DNA of 5,086 nt from Lachnoclostridium phytofermentans (GTDB lineage: Bacteria; Bacillota; Clostridia; Lachnospirales; Lachnospiraceae). Position numbers and translations under genes: made by a program. The stretch lies in NCBI GenBank assembly GCA_003526525.1, contig DPVV01000026.1, positions 1-5,086 of the forward strand. Reading direction: 5' to 3'. The notes beneath the pieces are model-generated. The model was given only the letters and a program-made list of their open reading frames with translations. It did not search any database and was not told where the DNA came from. Below are positions 1 to 5,086 of the stretch, piece after piece (position 1 is the stretch's first letter; each line of letters starts with the position of its first letter).

Positions 1-81
1 GTATTTAACGGATTAGGGTCTATGTAGACTTCAATGTCAGGAGCATCTGCATATATCCTTTTTTTCAATTCGATAAGTCAT
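1..81 (-). pseudogene. Possible 5' end of a leftward gene with an apparent frameshift
   Basis: A canonical ribosome binding site (AAAGGAGA, complement of 89-96) sits 8 bases before an ATG at 81-79. From that ATG the reading is MTYRIEKKDICRCS and then a stop at 39-37. If one A is dropped from the A7 run (complement of 59-65), the frame becomes MTYRIEKR followed by IYADAPDIEVYIDPNPLN and stays open to the window edge. The other frame also stops early, so only this one is open. The open frame has no good start of its own: its only candidate, a TTG at 68-66, lies about 21 bases from the ribosome binding site. This could be a frameshifted gene, a sequencing error in a homopolymer, or chance, because 25 open codons in AT-rich DNA is weak evidence. 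I do not recognise the family. It would be transcribed divergently from the radical SAM gene. Confidence 0.3.
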
Positions 82-162
82 TTCTACATCTCCTTTAATT
101 GATATGGTGAAACGAAGTGGAGGAAATGCTTTGAATACATGAAAATACTGGCTGAGAATAGG

Positions 163-191
163 TTGCAATCTTTTGGAGATAATGATATAAT
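163..191 (+). promoter_or_regulatory. Sigma-A-type promoter of the radical SAM repair gene
   Basis: The -10 element is a perfect TATAAT at 186-191. A 17-base spacer separates it from TTGCAA at 163-168, which matches the -35 consensus TTGACA at four of six positions. The predicted transcription start is near 197-199, leaving a leader of roughly 42 bases before the ATG at 240. The start falls on the left arm of the LexA box, so a bound repressor would block RNA polymerase. Confidence 0.75.
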
Positions 192-197
192 AAATAT

Positions 198-211
198 CGA
201 ACATAAGTTCG
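198..211. promoter_or_regulatory. LexA (SOS) box
   Basis: CGAACATAAGTTCG is a perfect GAAC-N4-GTTC dyad with flanking C and G. It matches the Bacillus subtilis-type LexA (DinR) operator, differing at one base from the idealised CGAACATATGTTCG. The dyad extends imperfectly outwards (AATAT on the left, AATATT on the right). It begins 6 bases after the -10 element and overlaps the predicted transcription start, a typical repressing position. I scanned the window for GAAC-N4-GTTC by eye and found no other copy. Inference: the downstream gene, and any genes cotranscribed with it, are induced by DNA damage when RecA triggers LexA cleavage. Confidence 0.88.
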
Positions 212-239
212 AATATTAAAATTGCCTTGAGAGGTTTTT

Positions 240-1859
240 ATGATTATACAGGAATCGATGACAATGGAACAGAAGCTATCTATACTTTCTGACGCTGCTA
301 AGTATGATGTTGCATGTACTTCTAGCGGTGTTGCTCGGGATGGAAAAGATGGTAGCATTGGAAATACAGCGGCATGTGGAATTTGTCATGCTTTCTCAGC
401 GGATGGAAGATGTATAAGTTTATTAAAAATTTTATTTACAAACGAATGTATTTACGATTGTAAGTATTGTATTAATCGTGTGTCGAATGATGTTCCTAGA
501 ACAACATTTACACCCGAAGAGGTGTGCAGCCTTACGATGGAATTTTATCGAAGAAATTATATAGAAGGATTATTTTTAAGTTCTGGTATCATAAAAACCC
601 CAAATTATACGATGGAACTCATAGGCAGAACTCTTAAGATGCTACGTACAGAATATCATTTTAATGGTTACATTCATTGTAAAGCAGTTCCCGGTGCTGA
701 TGCAGAGTTAATTGAAACAATAGGTTGGTTTGCTGACCGTATGAGTGTAAACCTTGAACTACCTACCGCAGATGGATTAAAATTATTAGCACCTCATAAA
801 AACCGAAAGAATATACTAAATCCAATCCGCCAGATACAGGCTGGTATTGAAGAAAGTAGAGAAAATTTTGGTATGATGGGCGGTAATAAGGGTGCTTATT
901 GGCATACGAGAAGAAAGGTTGATCAGAAATCAATTGCTCAGAAAAGAGAAGAGGATGCCTTACTTCATATTGGACATAAAGATCAGATACGGCGAGTTAT
1001 AGAGAGTAAATCAGATAAAGGTGTTGGTTTTTCTAATCGTATTCTTACTGGATGGGAAGAGGAGAAGGACTCTAAGATACTAACTCCGAATCATCGAATT
1101 TATCATAGCAACCAAGAAATATCGAGTACTATAGAATCACCTTCCGTTATTTCAAAACCTCAAGGACTAACTATGTGGAACCAATTCGGAGGAAATCGTG
1201 GATTTGTACCAGCAGGCCAGAGTACGCAGATGATTGTTGGTGCAACCGGAGAGACTGACTATGAGATTGTTAATGTAACAGAGGCCTTATATCAGAAGTT
1301 TGACTTAAAGAGAGTTTTCTTCTCTGCGTTTATACGGGTGAATGAGGATAATGCATTACCAGTATTGCCAGGGGGACCTCCATTATTAAGAGAACACCGC
1401 TTATATCAAGCAGATTGGTTATTAAGGTTTTATGGGTTTGAAGCGACAGAGCTTTTAACGAAAGAGAGACCTAATTTTAATGTATTCTTTGACCCTAAGT
1501 GCAACTGGGCGATTGGGAATTTAGAGCAGTTCCCAGTTGAAGTCAATTCCGCAGATTACTACACTTTACTTAGAGTTCCTGGTATTGGTCCAAAGTCAGC
1601 AGGGCGTATCGTAAAGGCAAGACAGATGTCAAAGCTTAGATTTGAAGATTTAAAAAAGATTGGTGTAGTATTAAAACGAGCACTTTATTTTATTACCTGC
1701 AGTGGGAAGATGATGTATCCAACTAAGATAGAAGAGAATTATATCACCAATCAGATGCTTCAACTAGACGAAAAGTTACCAAGTTATATCACGAATGGCG
1801 GAATTACTTATCAACAATTGTCGTTGTTTGACAATCCTCAGATGCTTAGTAATGGTTAG
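240..1859 (+). CDS. Putative DNA modification/repair radical SAM protein (TIGR03916/COG4277-like) with C-terminal helix-hairpin-helix
   Basis: This 539-residue protein carries the radical SAM signature CIYDCKYC, with C70, C74 and C77 expected to bind the [4Fe-4S] cluster that cleaves S-adenosylmethionine. An upstream CGICHAFSADGRC segment (C46, C49, C58) is, as I recall, typical of the family. Other family-like blocks are NLELPT (171-175), VPAGQSTQMIVGAT (323-336) and RVFFSAFIRVN (358-368). A helix-hairpin-helix DNA-binding motif, VPGIGPKSAGRI, lies at 446-457. The family is assigned to DNA repair by association; its substrate is unknown. Members are about 420 residues by my recollection, and the excess here lies in a polar stretch at about 208-318. 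The C-terminus holds QLSLF (526-530), a sliding-clamp-binding consensus. The ATG at 240 is chosen because GAGAGG (229-234) lies 5 bases before it; an ATG at 258 is a weaker alternative. It is first in the SOS-controlled gene set and its DUF4130 partner follows by 104 bases. Confidence 0.92.
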   Translation: MIIQESMTMEQKLSILSDAAKYDVACTSSGVARDGKDGSIGNTAACGICHAFSADGRCISLLKILFTNECIYDCKYCINRVSNDVPRTTFTPEEVCSLTMEFYRRNYIEGLFLSSGIIKTPNYTMELIGRTLKMLRTEYHFNGYIHCKAVPGADAELIETIGWFADRMSVNLELPTADGLKLLAPHKNRKNILNPIRQIQAGIEESRENFGMMGGNKGAYWHTRRKVDQKSIAQKREEDALLHIGHKDQIRRVIESKSDKGVGFSNRILTGWEEEKDSKILTPNHRIYHSNQEISSTIESPSVISKPQGLTMWNQFGGNRGFVPAGQSTQMIVGATGETDYEIVNVTEALYQKFDLKRVFFSAFIRVNEDNALPVLPGGPPLLREHRLYQADWLLRFYGFEATELLTKERPNFNVFFDPKCNWAIGNLEQFPVEVNSADYYTLLRVPGIGPKSAGRIVKARQMSKLRFEDLKKIGVVLKRALYFITCSGKMMYPTKIEENYITNQMLQLDEKLPSYITNGGITYQQLSLFDNPQMLSNG

Positions 1860-1963
1860 AATAATAAGATTAGTGAAAGAAAAGTTTATAATCTGATTAT
1901 GCGCTGGAGGTCAAAGTCTCGTAATTTATTGGAAAGAATTAGTGCATCGGAATTGAGGTTATT

Positions 1964-2800
1964 ATGAAGGAAAAACGTATTTATCAATGTGAAGATAGTT
2001 TAGAAGGAATCTTTTCCGCTGTCTATATAGCATGGGCATCAAGATACGGACATGATAATATAGAACTTGAAGTATTAGGTATGGAAGAAGAGTATAATTT
2101 AAAGCTGTTTTCGGAATATATCATAGTCAAAAATAATCCAGAGAATGCTTCTAAAGTAGCGAATTCAATCAAAAAAAAGATATCTCATCATGCTTATCAA
2201 ATGGTTGTGAGAGCAGTATTAAGTAATGATAAGAGAAAAGCAAATGCAATTTATCATTTCTTAGTACGTGGTTTTGCATTTGGTTCAAAAGTAGAAGATC
2301 ATCTATCGGATCCATATGTTCAAATTATTTTTGAATTAAATCGATATGTAGGAAATGATGCTCACTTATATACTGGATTTGTTCGATTTACCGAGCTTGA
2401 TAATGGAATACTATTTGCTAAGATAGAACCAAAAAATAATGTTCTTGAAATAATTACGCCTCACTTTGCAGATCGGCTCTCTCAGGAAAATTTTATGATA
2501 TTGGATGTAAAACGCAAAATTGCAACCGTTCATAAAAGTAACTCTGCATGGATTTTAACTACTATTTCAGAGGAAGAATTAGCCACGTTACTTTCTGTTA
2601 CAGAAAAAAAAGAAAGGTATGAAAGGCTTTGGAAAACTTTTTTTGAGAGTATTGCAATTAAAGAGCGTGAAAATAAAACATGTCAAAGAAACCATGTTGC
2701 GATGCATTATCGTAAGTATATGACAGAATTCATGGATGATTCGGAACATAAAAGTGATGCCTTAAGAGGAAAATTAGGAAGAAATCAGGAAGAAGTGTAA
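1964..2800 (+). CDS. DUF4130-family probable DNA metabolism protein (TIGR03915-like), partner of the radical SAM protein
   Basis: This 278-residue soluble protein has no signal peptide or membrane segment. The N-terminus, YQCEDSLEGIFSAVYIAW (7-24), fits the family pattern of an aromatic, a charged turn, then a helix ending in VYxAW. The middle contains a helical block with AIYHFLVRGFAFG (95-107) and FELNRYVGNDAHLYTGFVRF (123-142). Near the end, HYRKYMTEF (248-256) matches the conserved RYxKxMTEF-type motif. In many bacteria this family is encoded beside the radical SAM/helix-hairpin-helix protein, and in others it is fused to a uracil-DNA-glycosylase-like domain; no such domain is present here. 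Its biochemical role is not established. The start is supported by GAGG at 1955-1958, 5 bases before the ATG, the same spacing as in the upstream gene. The last 20 residues are a hydrophilic, probably flexible tail. Cotranscription with the upstream gene is likely because no terminator is visible between them. Confidence 0.88.
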   Translation: MKEKRIYQCEDSLEGIFSAVYIAWASRYGHDNIELEVLGMEEEYNLKLFSEYIIVKNNPENASKVANSIKKKISHHAYQMVVRAVLSNDKRKANAIYHFLVRGFAFGSKVEDHLSDPYVQIIFELNRYVGNDAHLYTGFVRFTELDNGILFAKIEPKNNVLEIITPHFADRLSQENFMILDVKRKIATVHKSNSAWILTTISEEELATLLSVTEKKERYERLWKTFFESIAIKERENKTCQRNHVAMHYRKYMTEFMDDSEHKSDALRGKLGRNQEEV

Positions 2801-2925
2801 AAGAGAATTACTAAGGTGTTAAAAGACGCCGCCTAAGAAATTCTAAAACTTCACATTAGTTTCATGCATTAATTGTGCTGCGTCATCCATGGAACAAATA
2901 TCCAGCCTAATAAGCAAACGAGTTT

Positions 2926-2958
2926 TAAAGTATGAATAAGGAAGATAAAGTATGAATA
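2926..2958 (+). repeat. 13-base direct repeat containing two ATG codons at the AlkD-like gene start
   Basis: TAAAGTATGAATA occurs at 2926-2938 and again at 2946-2958, offset by 20 bases. The second copy contains the chosen start codon of the AlkD-like gene. The first contains an ATG (2932) that reads MNKEDKV and stops at a TGA overlapping the real ATG. The only good ribosome binding site, AGGAAG at 2939-2944, lies between the copies and 7 bases before the second ATG, so the second ATG is the start. It looks like a small tandem duplication of the translation start region. Confidence 0.7.
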
Positions 2959-3764
2959 GAGAAATCCAATCCTATTCTTATGTTAATGATAAGAATAGAT
3001 TAAAAAAAGAAGAATTAGATGAAGATTGGTCTAATGTTATATTTGAAAAGAACGCATATCAATCTTTTTTAGATTATTTATGTAGTTTAAAAGAGCAAAA
3101 GTATAAGGATTTTGCGAATAAATTAATTCCTCTAGTAAATAATATGATTGGGATTCGTCTTCCTATCTTACAGGAAATTGCAAAACAAGTAGCCAAAGGT
3201 GATTTTGAGGGTTTTTTATCTCATGGAAAAACTCAGTACTTTGAAGAAGTTATGATACATGGATTTGTGATTGGAAAATTAAAGAATATTTCTATAGAGG
3301 TAATACAAGAATTTATCCGCTATCATGTGCCAAAATTAGATAATTGGTCAACATGTGATTCTTTTTGCGCGTCTTTAAAAATTGCAAAAAAGTATCCTAA
3401 AGAGATGTTTGATTTTATTTTGCCATATGCTTATTCTAATGATTGCTATGAGATAAGATTTTTTATTGTTATGTGCCTAAATTACTACATAAATGAAGAA
3501 TATGTAAGTATTGTAGATGAAATCTTACAATCAATTAACAGTGATGAATATTATGTTAACATGGCAATTTGTTGGGCTTATACTGTAATGTTTCAAATAG
3601 ATTCAAATCGAGTGCTACAGTTCTTAAATAGTTTAAAATCACAATTAGAAACAAAGCAAAATAATAGAAATCTATTTATTTTACAGAAAACAATTTCAAA
3701 AATATGTGATTCAAGGAAGATAACGGCTGAAAAGAAAGCCATTGTTCGTTCTTATCATGTATAA
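2952..3764 (+). CDS. AlkD-like DNA alkylation repair protein (DNA glycosylase)
   Basis: This 270-residue, mostly helical protein has the layout of the AlkC/AlkD HEAT-like-repeat glycosylases, which remove bulky or positively charged N3- and N7-alkylpurines from DNA. The residues known from Bacillus cereus AlkD (W109, D113, R148, W187) have counterparts with nearly identical spacing: W132 and D136 in DNWSTCDSFC, R169 in CYEIRFFIVM, and W208 in YYVNMAICWAY. The active site therefore appears intact. The family-like start is near YQSFLDYLCSLKEQKYKDF (36-54), so the first 35 or so residues are a charged N-terminal extension. The start at 2952 is preceded by AGGAAG with 7-base spacing. It lies 151 bases after the DUF4130 gene on the same strand and may belong to the SOS transcript, though it has no LexA box of its own. 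It appears even more AT-rich than the radical SAM gene. Confidence 0.88.
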   Translation: MNREIQSYSYVNDKNRLKKEELDEDWSNVIFEKNAYQSFLDYLCSLKEQKYKDFANKLIPLVNNMIGIRLPILQEIAKQVAKGDFEGFLSHGKTQYFEEVMIHGFVIGKLKNISIEVIQEFIRYHVPKLDNWSTCDSFCASLKIAKKYPKEMFDFILPYAYSNDCYEIRFFIVMCLNYYINEEYVSIVDEILQSINSDEYYVNMAICWAYTVMFQIDSNRVLQFLNSLKSQLETKQNNRNLFILQKTISKICDSRKITAEKKAIVRSYHV

Positions 3765-3789
3765 ACCTTTCATAGAGTGGAATACTAAG

Positions 3790-3810
3790 CAAGTAAAGAA
3801 ATATTACTTG
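3790..3810. promoter_or_regulatory. Perfect inverted repeat upstream of the lipoprotein gene
   Basis: CAAGTAA (3790-3796) and TTACTTG (3804-3810) are perfect 7-base arms around a 7-base AT-rich spacer. The element ends 2 bases before the ribosome binding site. A weak extended -10 element, TGGAATACT at 3778-3786, would place a transcription start near 3793, inside the left arm. The dyad could therefore be a repressor operator, or an mRNA hairpin that affects access to the ribosome binding site. The -35 region is poor, so the promoter itself is doubtful. Confidence 0.4.
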
Positions 3811-3824
3811 ATAGGAGGAGACTC

Positions 3825-4076
3825 ATGAAAAAGAAATTGTATATCTTAATGGCCGTTGCTATGTTAAGTATGTTCGCGATGACAGCTTGTTCAAACACTA
3901 GTGGTACTGGTAATAAGACTACAGTTACACCAGCGCCTACAACTGGTACAACACTAGTTCCTACAACTACAGCACCTACAACAGCCCCTACAACTGTACC
4001 AACAACTGTACCAACAACTATGCCAACAACTATGCCAACAACTGTACCAACAACACAACCAACGAAAACACCATAA
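3825..4076 (+). CDS. Small lipoprotein with a Pro-Thr-Thr repeat stalk
   Basis: This 83-residue product begins with a lysine-rich n-region (MKKK), a hydrophobic core (LYILMAVAMLSMFAM) and a lipobox-like MTAC, predicting signal peptidase II cleavage and lipidation of C22. The mature part, about 62 residues, is low-complexity. It has a short SNTSGTGNK segment followed by Thr/Pro-rich sequence with seven PTTx tetrads (residues 51-78), ending PTKTP. Such segments usually act as extended linkers at the cell surface in Firmicutes, but no folded domain follows. The stop is intact and the terminator begins 14 bases later. A strong ribosome binding site (AGGAGG, 3813-3818) lies 6 bases before the ATG. 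It starts 60 bases after the AlkD-like gene. Its function is unknown: it may be a spacer-like surface protein or the remnant of a longer lipoprotein. Confidence 0.8.
   Translation: MKKKLYILMAVAMLSMFAMTACSNTSGTGNKTTVTPAPTTGTTLVPTTTAPTTAPTTVPTTVPTTMPTTMPTTVPTTQPTKTP
3975..4058 (+). repeat. Coding tandem repeat, 12-base unit, seven copies
   Basis: Seven units of the form CCN-ACA-ACN-NNN encode PTTA, PTTV, PTTV, PTTM, PTTM, PTTV and PTTQ. Units 3-6 (3999-4046) are nearly identical at the base level, with CCAACAACTGTA or CCAACAACTATG. The unit is a multiple of three, so copy-number changes would lengthen or shorten the stalk without breaking the frame. Confidence 0.85.
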
Positions 4077-4090
4077 ATGCATTAATTTAT

Positions 4091-4130
4091 ATAAAAAGTC
4101 TGTTTTAGAAAACTAAAACAGACTTTTTAT
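4091..4130. terminator. Strong bidirectional rho-independent terminator
   Basis: A perfect 18-base-pair stem (4091-4108 with 4113-4130) closes an AAAA loop. The G/C pairs of the core are in AGTCTG/CAGACT. On the + strand the 3' arm runs into TTTTTATTTTTTATT, a good uridine tract. On the - strand the same stem ends in TTTTTATAT. The stem sits between the stop of the lipoprotein gene (4076) and the stop of the leftward HAD-GNAT gene (4134), so it probably ends transcription from both sides. Confidence 0.93.
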
Positions 4131-4133
4131 TTT

Positions 4134-5086
4134 TTATTCTATATTTGGATTCTCTATGACATATAAATCACAATTTCTACCTTTATGATAAATTTCAGCA
4201 TCGAATTTCATACCAACATGCATTGCAACCTTTGCAGAACGAGAATTTTTCTTGTCTATGACAGCAACAATGCGAGGAATTTGAAGTTCATAGAAAGCAT
4301 ATTCTAAGACACTTTTTGTACATTCCAAAGCATATCCGTAACCCCAATGGTCTATGTTAAGTAAATATCCAAGTTCAATTTCAAAGCGGCCATTAATTTC
4401 AGAATTCTGAATTCCACAGCGACCAATTAATTCACCTGTTTCTCTACTGAAGATACCCCAGAATCCATATCCATAAAAATTGTAAACATTTTTGATGTAT
4501 GCTTTATGCTTTTCAATTTCCTCTTGGAGATAATCATCGATATCATCAACAAATTCACGAACTTCTGGTTGCTGATAGATATGATACATAGAGACGATAT
4601 CCTCGACACTCATTTCACGAATGATAAGACGCGCTGTTGTTGCAATCGTAACAGGTTCTCCATGAGATCGAAGATATACATTTTTTAAAAATGAAAATGT
4701 AATCTCATCAAAACCCTCTATAATTATATCTGCACCACTTAAATCTTGATTACCAGAATTCTCATTATAATAACCTACACAAGTCATTCCTGCTGCTTTG
4801 GCTGCAGTAACACCATTAAACGAATCCTCTATTACCAAACATTCATCCGGTGAGACACCAAGTAAACTTGCAGCTTTTAAAAAGATATCCGGAGCTGGTT
4901 TCGAATGTTTTAAGTCCATTCCGGAAACATATTCATGAAAATAGGAAGTAAGGCTTAAATCTTTTGCAGTTCGTTCAATCTGTTCCATTGGTGAGGAACT
5001 TGCTATAGCTAATTTAATTGGATGCTTTGAAAGATTTTTAATTAAATCAACTACATAAGGAACTGCAGGATAACGTTCTTCTAACT
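4134..5086 (-). CDS. HAD-superfamily phosphatase fused to GNAT N-acetyltransferase (5' end beyond the window)
   Basis: The frame is open through the right edge of the window. The ATG at 4988 is internal, because upstream codons in frame encode LEERYPAVPYVVDLIKNL and then KLAIASSSP, which is HAD sequence. About 316 residues are visible. The HAD part (about 1-135) resembles beta-phosphoglucomutase-like phosphatases: motif II is in LAIASSS (25-31), the motif III lysine is K62 in KPAPDIF, and motif IV is VIEDSFNGV with E86 and D87. The motif I DxD nucleophile would lie upstream, outside the window. After a short linker comes a RimJ/RimL-like GNAT domain (about 144-316) starting ARLIIREMS, with the acetyl-CoA loop HWGYGYALE (246-254) and NSRSAKVAMHVGMKF (280-294). 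Substrates of both domains are unknown. The stop codon lies just beside the shared terminator, convergent with the repair genes. Confidence 0.9.
   Translation of the reverse strand, partial: LEERYPAVPYVVDLIKNLSKHPIKLAIASSSPMEQIERTAKDLSLTSYFHEYVSGMDLKHSKPAPDIFLKAASLLGVSPDECLVIEDSFNGVTAAKAAGMTCVGYYNENSGNQDLSGADIIIEGFDEITFSFLKNVYLRSHGEPVTIATTARLIIREMSVEDIVSMYHIYQQPEVREFVDDIDDYLQEEIEKHKAYIKNVYNFYGYGFWGIFSRETGELIGRCGIQNSEINGRFEIELGYLLNIDHWGYGYALECTKSVLEYAFYELQIPRIVAVIDKKNSRSAKVAMHVGMKFDAEIYHKGRNCDLYVIENPNIE

Noticed and set aside
103..219. Rightward open frame containing MKILAENRLQSFGDNDI from an ATG at 139
   Set aside because: It looks protein-like but its nearest ribosome binding site (GGAGG, 119-123) is 15 bases away, and it runs through the -35, -10 and LexA elements. 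It is more likely chance.
95..358. An 87-codon leftward ORF across the start of the radical SAM gene
   Set aside because: It overlaps the promoter, the LexA box and the strongly supported 5' coding region, and its protein resembles no family I know. It is a shadow frame.
1828..1892. A perfect TTGACA (1828-1833) and a perfect TATAAT (1887-1892) as an internal promoter for the DUF4130 gene
   Set aside because: They are 53 bases apart and neither has a partner at 16-18 bases, so they do not form one promoter. The TTGACA lies inside the clamp-motif coding sequence.
2815..2830. GGTGTT-AAAA-GACGCC hairpin after the DUF4130 gene as a terminator
   Set aside because: The stem is only six pairs, includes two G-U pairs on the + strand, and is not followed by a uridine tract.
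4427..4688. Two 60-codon ORFs (one on each strand) inside the HAD-GNAT gene
   Set aside because: Both are shadows of the GNAT coding frame, which has clear family motifs.
4986..4988. ATG at 4988 as the start of the leftward gene
   Set aside because: The frame continues upstream through recognisable HAD sequence, including motif II, to the window edge, so this Met is internal.

Overview
The window is AT-rich DNA with strong Shine-Dalgarno sites, TATAAT-type promoters and a Bacillus/Clostridium-type LexA box. This points to a low-GC Firmicute. The protein families suggest a clostridial or Lachnospiraceae-like genome, but the species cannot be fixed from the sequence alone.

Layout. Positions 1-81 may hold the start of a leftward gene with an apparent reading-frame break at an A7 run (weak). 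Positions 163-211 carry a sigma-A-like promoter with a LexA (SOS) operator over the expected transcription start. Three rightward DNA-repair-type genes follow: a radical SAM/helix-hairpin-helix protein (240-1859), its usual partner of the DUF4130/TIGR03915 type (1964-2800), and an AlkD-like alkylpurine DNA glycosylase (2952-3764). A small lipoprotein made of a signal peptide and a Pro-Thr-Thr repeat stalk comes next (3825-4076). A strong bidirectional terminator (4091-4130) separates these from a leftward gene that enters from the right edge. That gene encodes a HAD-family phosphatase fused to a GNAT acetyltransferase (4134 to the window end).

How the genes fit together. The radical SAM gene and its DUF4130 partner form a widespread but biochemically uncharacterised pair, named as probable DNA repair or modification proteins because of their domains and neighbours. 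Two sequence signals here support that role directly: the LexA box on the promoter, and a C-terminal QLSLF peptide in the radical SAM protein that matches the consensus for binding the DNA polymerase sliding clamp. The AlkD-like gene lies downstream on the same strand with no convincing terminator between, so it may share the transcript. The lipoprotein and the HAD-GNAT gene look unrelated to repair.

The most notable feature is an SOS-controlled, possibly clamp-tethered radical SAM repair module. Its radical SAM protein also carries an apparent insertion of about 110 residues inside its conserved core. Gaps between genes are all shorter than 250 bases and, apart from the sites listed, hold nothing convincing.
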